Positions 53,091-64,000 are shown, numbered from the stretch's first letter. The stretch: DNA of 64,000 nucleotides from Linnemannia elongata (GCA_036320915.1 JAXBDG010000001.1:4052001-4116000); one strand, 5' to 3'. Made by a program: numbers and translations. Notes: generated by a model not told the origin, from the sequence alone.

Positions 53091-53876
53091 GGCGATTAAT
53101 TTGTTGTAGGAAAGGATGAGGGGTGTTGGTGATGTATTGAGAAGAGTGATAAAGAGATTTAAAGAGTATTTGCAGAGTGATTTTGGGGGAAGGTGCTTTA
53201 TTTATATGTGCACGAATGGGGAAAGCGCATTACATGAACTCGTCCAAACCATTGTTTAAGGCTGGCAGCATTCTGATTTTTTTCTTGCTTTCTTCGCCTA
53301 CTGGCGAAGCTTATTATTTTCTATAAACAAAAACATATGAACGAATACAAGCACGGTGCTCGAATCATATAAAGGCAATGGCAAAGATATCGTAGGAAAA
53401 GAGTGTGCGACAGGACGATAGGAAGAGTACAACTGGACGCATGCATGCACAGCATTGGCCAGGTCAGCATCTGGAAATAGTAATTGGCGCGAGTGTAACG
53501 AGAAAACGGCAGGCGAAGCACTCAAGCAAGACATCATTAGTAGTCAATTGCCAGCGAAGCCACTTAATTCATTGAAAAAAAGGAGAGGCAGGGCCAAGGG
53601 GCTGTTAGGATGTGAAACCCGCAGTCTTCAAGTCCATGCCCTTAAGCACGTCCATTTGCCCTGCTAGGAGTATGTAGCTATATGTCTTTGCGGAGGAAAC
53701 AATCATCAATAGGGCAGCACTTCTTCGCCAGAGTCTGGGCTGTCTAGGTCATAAATATTTTCATCCGCACCGCATTTTCCCTAGGTCTTTGAAGATAGAT
53801 ACAGGCATGATCCAAGTCCTAGGAATGTGTTTTATTGTCGCTGTCAGTGCTGGTCCAATGCTAATCCAAAGAGTCC
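53091..53876. promoter_or_regulatory. intergenic upstream of GTPase 3
   Basis: About 790 bp. An inverted repeat CTTCGCC-TACT-GGCGAAG lies at about 53293-53310, the same core as in the GTPase 1/2 intergenic region. No gene recognised. Confidence 0.5.
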
Positions 53877-55046
53877 TTATACCAGAATGATCAACTGTGC
53901 GCGTGGGGTCAATTTAGCCTCCTCCAGAGTTTGCTGCAGGGTTTCATCCTTGTAGACACTATTAAGTCAATATACAAAGAGGTTACGTCAGTTCACTTCA
54001 ATCATATTTCATAGGAAGACCCAAGCAAGATAAAAGAGACGCGACTTGAATGAAAGACCTACGTCTTGGGGAAGTTTGTCATAAGGGTGAATCCTGGTGC
54101 CTTGACGCCTCTTGCATCCAAGTTTGCTTGAACAAAGTCACGCACCCTCTGGAGGGTATGCTCAGGTTCGAAGTCACCACGGATTGAGGTGCCATCCAAC
54201 ATGCGGACCTGAATCTGACAGCTGCCTCCAGGTCCCTCTACAGTCTTGATCTCATTGCCCTCTGGGTTGCTGTTGCCGATCAGTCCTGCTTTGGCAGAGG
54301 TTGCAACGAATGCAATACTCTGAAATAGTTTCGTGGCCAGGCTGATGATGCCTGAGGAAAGGTGACTGACGGCGGTCAAAAGTCGGATGTGATATGGCGC
54401 ATCATCCAGATTGCCCTTCTTTTGTCCTGCTGGTGCTGCCTTGGGAATATTGCTACCGCCGCTACTGCTGCTGCTTCCTCCGAGGGTTTGTCCGCTGCCG
54501 CTGAAGGATGAGCCTCCCTCATAGGATTTGATGTAGCCCTGGATCTTGCCGACATCCGCACCGACAACACGACCCACTTCGGAGCGATTCTTGAAGAAGA
54601 GAATAGTGGGCATGGCGGTGACTTTGTACGTTCCTGCGCAATCCTGAGCCTTATCTACATCGACTTTGGCAAAGATGGTGGAAGTGTGCTTGCGCTCCAG
54701 TCCCTCCAGAATCGGCGCCAACGTTTTGCAAGGTCCGCACCTACATATGATGGGGCGAAAGATAACGTTAAGCTATGCTCCTATGATTGATATTTGTCCT
54801 GTCGTGCCAACTACTCGTAGGAGTGTTCCTGATTTCTGTGCATACCATGTGGCAAAAAAGTCGACGACGACCTACAAGAAAAAGAAAAAGTGTGAGGAAG
54901 GAAGAGAGCTCGCAGCATGTCTGATTGATGCGGTCTAGCAATGACTTGCGCCATCGCTGCATTGTTCAAGAAAGACGCCATACCAGCTTGGAGCCTGCGG
55001 AGGTGAGAGTGCTGTTGAGTTCTGCCTGAGAGCTGACGTTCTTCAT
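53877..55046 (-). CDS. thioredoxin-UBX domain protein
   Basis: Four exons: 55046-54984, 54871-54846, 54740-54063 and 53958-53877, 282 residues; phases 0, 2 and 2. Exons 2-3 rebuild a canonical thioredoxin active site [20 protein letters not shown], with both redox cysteines, then FAKVDVDKAQDCAGTYKVTA, MPTILFFKN (cis-Pro) and a Gly/Ser linker. The middle (about 140-185) has hydrophobic helices. The C-terminus is a UBX domain: QIQVRMLDGTSIRGDFEPEH, then FTLMTNFPKTVYKDETLQQT and a final AQLIIL strand. UBX domains bind Cdc48/p97. The combination suggests redox or chaperone work coupled to Cdc48-dependent protein extraction. In FAF1/UBXD7 the thioredoxin fold (UAS) lacks a CGPC site, so a catalytic version fused to UBX is notable. 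The upstream (GT)n tract lies in the leader. Confidence 0.88.
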
Positions 55047-55082
55047 CGTTGTGAGGGGGGGGTTGATAGTTTTGAGTGCTGA

Positions 55083-55136
55083 GTGTGTGTGTGTGTGTGT
55101 GTGTATGTGTGTGTGTGAGTGTATGTGTGTGTGAGT
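55083..55136. repeat. (GT)n microsatellite
   Basis: Interrupted GT repeats in the leader of the Trx-UBX gene, within the 367-bp divergent promoter shared with the TatD gene (55047-55413). Confidence 0.85.
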
Positions 55137-55413
55137 GGGAATGTAAGAGTGAGAAAGAGAAGAGTGTGGTGATGGAAAGTGCAAGTGGGTTGTGAGCAAA
55201 AGGAACTTGTGGAATAGAATAGAATAGAATAGGGGTCCGAGAAGGGGTGGAAGAACGACAGCCAAGATGTGAGTGAGGGAACAAGGGGTGGGGAATCGAC
55301 CTTGCTTATTCCAACATTTCCAGTCAGGGAGGGTCGATAATTCAACTCTAGAAAACAAAGGGCAAAGTTGTTCGTTACTCTTCAATTCATTCACACCTCA
55401 GAACTCAAGGGCC

Positions 55414-57006
55414 ATGCCTCCAAGACTCATCGGTGAGATCATCTACCACAAAGAACGAGGGACATTGGAAAATAAGACAGAGATGCCAGCAAGGGCCAAG
55501 GAGCAGGACGGCAACCTCTATACATACTATTATTGGTCTGACTCACAAGTGGATACCTATTGTTGCTACTATTCGTGATTAGATATCGGCATCAACCTCA
55601 CAGACCCCATGTTCCGTGGGCTGTACCACGGAAAGCAGGCGCACGTAGGTAATGAATAGACATATGGATCATATTAATGAAACGTATCTTCGAACTTGAA
55701 TCTATTGCAATTGACTGATCCGACAACTTCTACTTTCTAGATGATTTGGCACAGGTGCTCTTTCGTTCAAAGCGTGCAGGAGTCGATCGTATGATTGTCA
55801 CAGCGGGAAACTTGAGCGACTGCAAGGAAGCACTGGATCTTGTCAAGAATCAAGGTACAGGACGTTTTATATGACCATAAACCAGATCAATGGATATATT
55901 TGGACCGACATTCGAACCACCAAAAGCAACTGACGCACGTCTTTGACACCTTTTTATAGACGGGTTATTCATGACTATCGGATGCCACCCAACGCGCTGC
56001 TCCGAGTTTGAGAGTCACCCTGACGGACCAGAGGGTTACTTCAATGCCTTGAAGGCATACCTCGACAACCCAGAGACAAAAGGAAAGGTCGTCGCTATTG
56101 GCGAGTGTGGTCTCGGTAAAGATCAATTATCGAAAATATGTCTATTGCGGCGATGCCATTACGGATCGTACACAGTGTTATTTAAAACAAATGAATTATA
56201 CGTTTCTTGTACTAGATTATGACAGACTTCATTTCTGCCCGAAGGAGACTCAGCAAAAGTACTTTGAGCGCCAATTCGACCTTGCCGAGTCGACTCGCCT
56301 GCCAATGTTCTTGCACAACCGCAACACTGGAGAGGACTTTGGGAAACTAGTTAAGCAGCACAGGTCGAGGTTCACACATGGAGTAGTCCATTCGTTCACA
56401 GGATCTGTCGAAGAGATGCAGCATTATTTGGATCTGGGCTTATACATTGGCATCAATGGATGGTAAACTGAGGCGCCAAGTATGCACTATTGAGTGGCGC
56501 ACCGTTGCAGCATGAAAGCAACTAACCAATGCGAATCAAACTGTATTTTTATGCTGTGATAGCTCGTTGAAGACAGAGGAGAACTTGAAGGTTGCTGTCA
56601 GTGTGCCTCTAGACAGACTGATGCTGGAGACTGATGGACCTTGGTGCGATATCCGCCCCACTCACGCCTCATTCAAGCACTTGTCAAAAATGACTCCAGA
56701 GCAACAGACTATGTACAGCCCTCCCTCCAAGAAGAAGGAAAAGTTTGAGTCAGGGTTGATGGTCAAGAACAGGAACGAGCCCTGCACTATGGGGTACGTG
56801 TTGCTTTTCCTGCTAATTCATACATGGATATACGCGAGGTGAATGTTTGATTTATAATTACGTTGTTTTTTCTTTCTTCAATCAACAGACAAGTGCTTCA
56901 TGTTATGGCGGATCTTCACGGCATGGACCCCGATACCCTGGCAGACATTGTGTACAAGAACACGACCAAGGTCTTCTTCCCTGACGGTGCTGAAGACAGC
57001 GTGTGA
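55414..57006 (+). CDS. TatD-family deoxyribonuclease (TATDN1-like)
   Basis: Seven exons: 55414-55432, 55583-55648, 55741-55854, 55960-56115, 56216-56462, 56563-56793 and 56889-57006, 316 residues, every junction in phase. TatD enzymes are metal-dependent nucleases of the amidohydrolase fold with roles in DNA repair and apoptosis. Seen: RLIDIGINLTDPMFRGLYHG at the N-terminus, the metal and active-site blocks GCHPTRCSEF, VVAIGECGLDYDR, PMFLHNRNTGEDF, VVHSFTGSVEE, IGINGCSLKTEENL and LMLETDGPWCDIRPTHAS. Length and order match the eukaryotic TATDN1 group. Exon 1 is only 19 nt. Introns are about 90-150 nt. The gene is divergent from the Trx-UBX gene, sharing a 367-bp promoter. All expected ligands are present, so the enzyme should be active. 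Confidence 0.93.
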
Positions 57007-57404
57007 GTGTGAACAAAATGTGTGTGACTGTTGCTCAAACTCACAAATGACCCGCGCGAAAAAACAAAAATAAATCGACAAGCGCGAGAACCTTGGGGTT
57101 CTGTTTTTGTTGTCTATTCTTTCGTTCCATCCACCCTCCTTTCCTCCCCTCCTCTCTCACACCTGGGCCACTTCCTTAATCTACCCTTCCTTCAACATTT
57201 AACCCTGCCATCTCCTCCTTGGCTAGCGCACCCAGTGTCCGAGGGAGACGAACACTCATCTTCACCCAACTCCCCCTCACACAATGGTAACCCTCACTTC
57301 TACAACGAAAAGAAACGCCACCATTCCTCAGGCACCACAAGGGCAACCTGAATGAACAAGCTACATTTCAAAGCACTGACACTAGTCTCTTTACGACTTC
57401 ATAG
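57007..57404. promoter_or_regulatory. TatD 3' flank and USP promoter / leader intron
   Basis: CT-rich from 57100 to 57290. An ATG followed directly by GTAACC at 57284-57292 could be a three-base first coding exon joined to the acceptor TTCATAG at 57398-57404. Confidence 0.5.
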
Positions 57405-57431
57405 GTGCAACCGACCAAGCTAGCGCAACGC

Positions 57432-60400
57432 ATGAAGAAGGACGGTGGCTCCTCGACGACCAATGGAGATTCAAAGAAGCTGAAAGGCTCTCGCAGCACC
57501 CTGTGGGGCACCGCCAACGCTGATGGATTTGGCGTCTACGGCGTTGGCGATCACGGTGATGAACAGGACGAAAACAAGGATACCGGCAACACCGATCCCG
57601 TCCCCGCTCCACGCAAGAGGAAATCTGGAGGCGCCAGTGGCGGTGGAGCCAAAATTGGTGGCGCCGAGGTCAAAACAAAGCAGCCCCGGGAGGATACACC
57701 GTCGAAAAAACAGAAATCAGGTACAACAACACCCAACCCACCTGTCAATACGGCCTTTCTCAACTACTTCAATAAGGTCCATGTCAACGACCCCAAGAAA
57801 CCCAAGGAGTTGGCATCACCTTCATCAATCCCAACACCATCACCGCCTTCAGCACCACCTCGGACAACCTCAGATGCCCAGTCCACCAAGTCCTTGAAGG
57901 AGATGTTTGATCTGCCACCACCACCGAGCTCGTTACGGCCAAAGGAGGCACCGACGGAGACGAGTCTTCGGGAGGCTTCTAAAAGGGCGATTATCGAATC
58001 AATTGACCTAACGAATGAGACGCCACCATCATCAGAAAATTCCAGTCCGCCTGACTCTGAGTCGGCACCACAGGAGACAGAGGAGAAGAACAACAATGTT
58101 ACTAGATCCACCACCAGCATGAATGAGCCAGGAATGGACGAATCATTGACAGATATGATGGATTTGGACGACGATGTGCCAGCGCGATCTACGCCAGTCC
58201 AACGCAAAAAGGCCCCAACCAAACCTCGATCAAAAGCAGCAACGTCCAAGAAAAGTGTCCTCAAGGAGGAATCGGGGGAGAGCCCAAAGATTACACCGGC
58301 CAAGGGATCAGGAACCAAGAAGCGGAAACCAGTAACGATTGATGAGCAAGGATTGGAGACCAAGATCGATGACGCCTCCGAAGCACCAAAGGAAGACCCA
58401 CCCAAGGAGGATCCTCCCAAGAATCGAACGGTGCTTGAGTTTTTCAAGTTCCAGCCAAAGCTAGAGGTCAAAGTTGCAGATGCTCCGCAACACAAGGCAT
58501 CATCAGGAACAACTATCGGCGAGAAGTCACAATTGGCAACTACAAAAGCAGCAGCAAAGGAGGAGAACCAGGATCGAACACCGATGTACAGTTGTCCTCA
58601 GAGTCACCCTTCGAAGCCCGTCACCCCCTCGTCTTTCTCTGCAATCGAGAGCACTATGACAACACCAGTCGATGAAACGCTAAAAGAAGACATCAAGGAG
58701 GTCTTCATGGAGGAGCCGGCACCGTTAGCTGACGAAGTGTTGTCCACAAGCCAGTCAGAGAAGCCAGCCCAGCCACAGCGACGCAGACTTGTCAGAGCCA
58801 GCCAACTTCAGCACAACCACAACGAGACTTCAGGCAGTGATGACGAGCAGGAATTGTCAGTTAAGAGCGCACGCCGACGAATCGCACCCAAGAAGCACAA
58901 GCAGGATGCCGGAGCTGAGCGGGACACTGACTCTTTGCCAGAGTCTGAAGCAGTGCCAGAGCCAGAGTCCGAACCGGAAGCCGCTCACCTTGCCAAATCC
59001 AGACATTTTTTTAAGTCGTACTTTGGGAGCACTAGTTCTCTGCCGTCCATACCCAAGGTACCCACGGAACCCGTTCCTGAACCCGATGGCGAGTCCAAGG
59101 TCTTTGATCTCGGCGTGACACGGCCCGCGCAGAAGACGTATTCCAAGAAGCCCGCCCCAGTCATGAAGAAGAAGGTTCAGAAGAAGCGCTCGGCCTTTTC
59201 GGGAAGTGACGAATCCGGATCCGACCGCGATAGCCGTTCAGACGACGACCTCTCTGACTTTGAGATCAAGGAAAACGAGAAGCCGGATCCCAATCAAAAG
59301 TCCATCAGTTCCATGTTCGCCAAGGCGCCACCACGTCCTGCATGGGCTCTACCCACTGTCAAGTCAGAACCACGAAGGGAGGTGACGCCATTATCGCAAT
59401 CGCTACTCTCAGGAGGACTTGTGAATATGGGCAACACCTGTTATCTGAATTCGGTTCTCCAGGCGCTTCGCAACACTGCAGGATGCACAGACACGCTTTA
59501 TTTGATGATGCAACGGATCCTGGAGTTGGCGGAGGAAAGAGGTCGGAATCTCAACTCAGGAGTCTACAGGTGGAGGATCTTTGAGCAGGTCGTCACGATT
59601 TTTCAGGAGCTCGACCAGAGAGAGCGCCGAAGCGAGGCGGATCAAATTTACGAGAGGGCCTACTGTCCGAAACAAATCATCGAGACCCTTCGGTAAGCCT
59701 GTTAACCGAGTTCCTATATTATCCTTCCAATTGACGTGTATCTGTTCTAATCTCACGTCTTTTGTCTTTATTCCTTGCGTATGACAGCGGTGGAAAATCA
59801 CAGTTCAACACTTCAGGACAGCAGGACGCACCGGAGTTTCTACTCTACCTGATCAGCCATTTTGACGACATTCAAAAGTCGACTCAGAGGATGGCTGCCA
59901 GAGCTGCTGCTGTGCAGAAACCCGACACCGAGATGGGGACCCAGATTGAGAACGAAGTCGCTCCTTTGACTGCACCTTCGATAATGACCACACCCTCGAC
60001 TTCGACCTCATCTACGAGCTCAGCTTTGTTCTCATGTTCGACTGCATCCACGGTAGCAACATCATCATCCTCGGTTTGGGAGCCTGTGAACGACCTTTTT
60101 CAGATCAGCACGGAGCGCGTTCAAGTGTGTGACAAATGTAACAAGGTGACGACCAGGGACGACCGCGAGTTTGATTTGACAGTACAAATCGATACTGCGA
60201 ACCCAGGATTGGTCCGCGATTTGGAATGGGGCATCACGGACACGATGAAGCAGGAGGTCACGACGGAGGACAACAAGCGGTTCTGTGAGCGGTGCAAGTC
60301 CAACGAGCACGCCCACATATCGAATTTTTTCACGTCGTTGCCCAAGATTATGATTTTGCGGCTCCAGCGGTCCAACTTTATGCAGGGTGCCGTCAAGATC

Positions 60401-61070
60401 CCAAATGGCGTCGCATGCTCGCAGCGGATGAATTTCAGGCAATGGATGTCGAGCACCTACCAAGGCGACAATCCAGACTATGGTGAGCGTCGATTTCTGT
60501 GTATATTGTTCTGCTGCATGGTGTTTTGTGTGTCCATGGACCTAATTAACCATTTGTCGATGTATTGAACGTACTATAGAACTATGCGCTATTATTGTAC
60601 ATCGTGGTCGGGAAATCTTTGCTGGACATTATTTTGCCTACATCAGAAAAGATGTTGAGATAGAGACAACCATTACTGAGCCCGATGGAGAGTCAAAAAC
60701 GGAAAAGAAGGCGTACAGATGGTAGGTGACGCTTGTCGACAGCCTTGTCGTGGCGCGGATAAAATTATCATTTTGGGCTAGGATGCTAACGAATCGCTAA
60801 TTGACAATTTGGATTACTAGGCTCAAGTACAACGACTCGGCTGTGGACCCGGTATCGGATGAAGACATGGAAAAGCTCTTCTCGGGAAATGTCAAGAAGC
60901 AGAAACCGGCGACCTCCAGTAACACCAGCGGCAGCGGCGGTAGTCCAACGGAGAATAACAAGGCTCATCTATCGGGAGATGACAACATGGACCTTTCGGC
61001 TCTGACGAGCATCCTCGACAAGCATGTCGCCACACCCTACGTGTACCTCTACCGTCGTCTCGACACCTAA
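57432..61070 (+). CDS. ubiquitin carboxyl-terminal hydrolase (USP family)
   Basis: Exons 57432-59692, 59788-60482, 60580-60721 and 60821-61070, 1115 residues from the first in-exon ATG. The exon is open from its acceptor at 57405, so a tiny upstream ATG exon could add ten residues. USP enzymes remove ubiquitin. The catalytic Cys is in GNTCYLNSVLQAL (Cys about 670). The QQDAPEFL block follows, then a zinc-finger-like pair CDKC ... CERC, and the catalytic His in GHYFAYIR (His about 1002). The final YNDSAVD and YVYLYRR blocks close the fold. The first 650 residues are disordered, Lys/Ser/Pro-rich, with acidic and basic patches suggesting a nuclear protein. They hold five short motifs resembling PCNA-interacting boxes. 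Organisation recalls USP1, the PCNA/FANCD2 deubiquitinase, but identity is inference. Confidence 0.9.
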
Positions 61071-61233
61071 TTCTTGTTTTTTACACTCTTCTTCGTCTGT
61101 TCAATAACTTTGTATCATATCACATTGTAACAATACATATGTCTTTATTTTCTTATGCACATTGAAAGAAAGGTTACAATGGAAGCAATGGAAGCAAGTT
61201 GCCTGCATTTTGCGGGGGAAAGGCAAAGTTGCC
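61071..61233. terminator. convergent 3' region, USP / BTB gene
   Basis: Only 163 bp between convergent stop codons, AT-rich (TTTTTTACAC, CAATACATATGTC). It must serve both 3' ends, so transcripts probably overlap. Confidence 0.5.
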
Positions 61234-62548
61234 TTAATTGCTGGCAGCCAAGAGCTGAACAACCTCCAGCATCAGGCTATAGCAGTCGGGGTGGTTCCTG
61301 TAGTTCTTGAACGGGTCAGCACCCTTGGCGAACATGACGTCCCGGGACTTGACCATATAGGCAAGGGCTGGAGCCTTGATCCGCGGGTAGCGAGGAGCAA
61401 CTTCAAATAGGATCCGTGAGACATTGTAATAATTCAAAGACATTTCCACCTTTTGCTGACAGAAGGTTGCCAGGTCGTCAATCCCGTACAAACCAGCCGC
61501 CAGCATCAGATCCTCGTACGTGGGTGCCTTTCCAAAGCTCTCTGTATTGTTTGCGGTCCATTGTGCAGTCTCTCGGTCTTGCTGCGAGGCAGCATTGGCC
61601 GCAGTGCGATCGGTACTGTCAGTACTGTCGGTGTTGCCGGGTTTGGTGTTACTGAGGACGAAGCGATCAGCGCTTGGGGCCAGGTTGATTTCTCCGGTGT
61701 AGATATATTGGAGCAATGCTAGGAAGACAACCGAGGACACTTGATCGACCACAAAAGTCAAAGTCCTGGGTCCTGCTCCTGAAGCTGTCTTCTTGTCAGA
61801 TTCCTTCATTTCAGTGATTGCAGTTGCCTCAGTAGTCGCGTCCGCTGGCTTCTCCTTCTCTTCGGTTGTTGATACCTCCTTGTCGTTAGTCTCAGTCTTG
61901 ACGGTGGTGGCAGTGGCTCCACCCTCGACGGCTCCCAGCTCACATTTTAGCTCTGACAGATCTGGAGTCTCGGACTCCGAGAAAGACAGGTCGCCAGCAG
62001 AGTCGTCAGCCTGGCTTCCAATATCCGTGAAAGAAGTAACGCTGCTAGTCTCGTCCTCACGATTCGACAAAGTCCGCGTCATTTCGCCTTCGTCTGCATT
62101 CTCCTGCCGAGCCCCTGCAGCCGTTGTTACTTTCACCGCGGAATCACTGACTGCTTTTTGTTGAGAGGAGGAAGCCGCAGTGGCTGCATCGATAGCAGCC
62201 TTTTGGACAGCATCGTCGATCATCTTGGCAAAGACCTTGCTCTGGTTCAAAACGACGCGGTGAGCCCAAAGACCCACACCAGCAGCGTTGCGGTCGTTGG
62301 GAAAGACAAAGCAGATATCAACAGAGTGAGGGTCCTTGAGGAACCGAGGCATGATGTCATAGTTCCTGAGCTGAGGGGGTAGAGGTGTGCGAGCAACGGT
62401 TGGGGCAGTCGAGAGGACGATATGGAAGTCGAACGTGTGCGTGTCTGTTGAGACCTTGACCAAATCAATCGTTCCTGCGTAGACAGATTGCCATACAAGG
62501 AAGCGTTATGGTATAGCCTTTGTTGCAGAATACATAAGACGTGAGAAT

Positions 62549-62579
<31 letters not shown>

Positions 62580-63361
62580 ACTGTACCTTTGATGGCCTTG
62601 CCATCAAGAAGAGCATCCTCAGCAATCGGAAAGGTGACTAGCTGACAAGGATCCTTCTTGGGGATAAACGACATAGACTTGTACTGGCGAACATCCAAAT
62701 CCGTCTCCGAAGAAGGCTTCTTCGTCGTTGAAAAGGCCTGTCCATTGCGCCACGAGAGCTCAACTTCGATCTGACATCCCTTGGAGGTAGACACCGTGCC
62801 GGCCGGCTGCTGCTGTGGCAAATAGTTGACTTTGATGAACCAATTAAAGGAGCGGGCAGTGCTGGCCTGAGCCGCGGTGCTGAGGAAGGTTGTGCGTTCG
62901 ACGAACGAGTAGCGAACCTTGACGGGTAAGGTCACTTCTTGGATTTTTGGTGTCCCATAGATGGTAGTGTCGAATGTCCAGGATGGGGTGGGAGGGGCTA
63001 ATGCAGAAGAAGGTGCGATGGGAGACTCCGTAGGTACCGGTGCGAATGAGGAAGCGGTGGTCGCGAACGGGGACGTCTTGGATGTGGCCGAGGCTGATGT
63101 GAATGGGGATGCCGATGCTGAGGGCGCGGCGAATGAGTTTATGGAGGATGATTTGAACCAGGATCCTGTGGCCGCTCTGGTGGACGTCGGTGCTCCTCCG
63201 ACTGTGGACGTTGGTGCTTCTCCGACTGTGGACGTCGGTGCTCCCCCGAACGTGGACGTTGGTGCTCCTCCGGGCTTGGACACTGTTGGTCCTCCGACTG
63301 TGGACGTCGGTGCTCCTCCGAATGGGGACCCCGAGGACGCCAAGGGTGATGGGATCGACAT
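61234..63361 (-). CDS. MATH-like / BTB-POZ domain protein
   Basis: Exons 63361-62587 and 62474-61234 (phase 1; acceptor TACGCAG), 671 residues. Residues 1-65 are a Gly/Ala/Pro/Thr/Ser repeat region (GGAPTST units). A MATH-like beta domain spans about 110-290 (WTFDTTIYGTPKIQEVTLPV, SFNWFIKVNYLP, CQIEVELSWRN). The BTB starts near 320 (HSVDICFVFPNDRN, WAHRVVLNQSKVFAKMI). It is split by a ~140-residue acidic Thr/Glu/Lys insertion before TLTFVVDQVSSVVFLALLQY and IYTGEI. The C-terminal BACK-like helices include YEDLMLAAGLYGIDDLATFC. MATH-BTB proteins such as SPOP are substrate adaptors for Cul3 ubiquitin ligases; that is the likely role. The intron carries an A27 tract. The large insertion inside the BTB is unusual and would loop out between helices. 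Confidence 0.82.
62549..62575. repeat. A27 tract in BTB gene intron
   Basis: Run of 27 A (T on the coding strand) within the 112-nt intron; explains the poly-Phe artefact if the intron is read through. Confidence 0.95.
63178..63325. repeat. coding minisatellite (24-27 bp units)
   Basis: About six imperfect repeats of a GTGGACGTCGGTGCTCCTCC-like unit, encoding the GGAPTST repeats at the N-terminus of the BTB protein. Confidence 0.85.
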
Positions 63362-63687
63362 TGTTGTGAGTGTTTGAATGTGTGTTTGTTTGTTGTTTTG
63401 GAGAATGTGTGTCGCGTAAAAGAGTAATATGATTGTTGAGCCCTGAGCTGGCTTGTGTTGTTTTGTTTGTTGAAAAAAAACGCGAAGCAATAAAGAGAAA
63501 ATGGAAGAAGTGTGGGATAAAAAAAACGGAAGGGAAGAGACGAACACCATGTGACATGATACATAACAACTTGCGCGCGTGCACCTCGAAAGAACTTTGC
63601 CCATTGATTAATAAAAGTGTGTCCGAATTACATTACTTAAGCTAGGGATCCTGAATAGAAGCGGAACTAATACGAAAAAAAGGACCT
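63362..63687. promoter_or_regulatory. intergenic, BTB gene promoter
   Basis: About 325 bp between two minus-strand genes. No separate gene seen. Confidence 0.45.
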
Positions 63688-64000
63688 TCATCCAGCCTGG
63701 ACGGGACTGACTTCCACACCAATAGCATCCGACCCTACAAACCTCATCGCATCAACCGGCGACTCCTCATCCTCATCCTCATCCTCCTCTCCAGCACCGT
63801 CCTCGCCATCATCCACCGTCAAATGAGCCATAGCCAACGCAGCTATCACATCCTGCGTCTGATGTTTCCCCAACGTCGCTTGATAATACTGCCATCCACC
63901 ACCAGACTCAAGAACTTTAATCTGGTCAGATGAGAGACCAAGATAACAGGGATCACAGAGTTTTTCGGCCTGTCCGTGGCCGCTGTCGGTGTTGCTCTTG
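63688..64000 (-). CDS. C-terminal end of an unidentified protein
   Basis: The minus frame is open from the window edge to TGA at 63690-63688, about 103 residues of a C-terminus. It reads AEKLCDPCYLGLSSDQIKVL, GGGWQYYQATLGKHQTQDVI and AALAMAHLTVDD, then a strongly acidic run of Glu/Asp. It ends SDAIGVEVSPVQAG. The C-x-x-C might be half of a zinc site whose rest lies outside the window. I do not recognise the family. Confidence 0.6.
   Translation of the reverse strand, partial: KSNTDSGHGQAEKLCDPCYLGLSSDQIKVLESGGGWQYYQATLGKHQTQDVIAALAMAHLTVDDGEDGAGEEDEDEDEESPVDAMRFVGSDAIGVEVSPVQAG

Noticed and set aside
62465..62586. Read-through of the BTB exon into a poly-Phe stretch
   Set aside because: This is the A27-tract intron; splicing GTAC...GCAG keeps frame and joins the domains.

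Overview
The window is eukaryotic, intron-bearing DNA from a filamentous fungus. Introns are short with GTAAG/GTAxGT donors and (T)AG acceptors, and promoters are pyrimidine-rich. Microsatellites and A-tracts are common. Families include GRASP, Sec2, SVP26, HPP and questin oxidase, with heavy proliferation of Sel1-repeat, F-box and F-box/leucine-rich-repeat genes. That mix points to an early-diverging fungus, most likely Mortierellaceae; this is an inference, not a database result.

Layout. 0-19.7 kb: a Sel1-repeat gene cut by the left edge, a Sec2-type Rab exchange factor (-), an HPP membrane protein (+), a seven-exon Golgi GRASP (-), a broken Sel1 gene (-), a cysteine-rich GPI-type secreted protein (+), a second intact Sel1 gene with a Sel1 remnant behind it (+), and a questin-oxidase-like gene (-). 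20-48 kb is accessory: F-box and F-box/LRR genes with pseudogenes and frameshifts, a dispersed ~115-bp repeat in seven copies, a foldback element nested in one of those copies, long GA and G tracts, and an unknown gene. This zone also holds SVP26 (+), a tandem-SCP2 peroxisomal protein (-) and an unmistakable U1 snRNA gene (41317-41480). 48.7-53.1 kb: three AIG1-like small GTPase paralogues. 53.9-64 kb is compact housekeeping sequence: thioredoxin-UBX protein (-), TatD nuclease (+), ubiquitin protease (+), MATH/BTB protein (-), and the 3' end of another gene (-).

Functionally, SEC2, GRASP and SVP26 all serve ER-Golgi-plasma membrane traffic but are not clustered. The Trx-UBX, USP and BTB genes all touch ubiquitin biology. 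The most unusual structure is in the accessory zone. Three F-box/LRR genes (23.6, 27.6 and 45.6 kb) have internal 84-bp coding repeats in different numbers (about 13, 8 and 18). Each is bracketed by the same ~115-bp repeat, always in one orientation relative to the gene, and they share conserved upstream DNA (and, for two of them, conserved downstream DNA). This looks like a cassette that has been copied around and is still changing length, alongside decaying F-box paralogues. Exon boundaries below were read by hand from splice signals, reading phase and family conservation.
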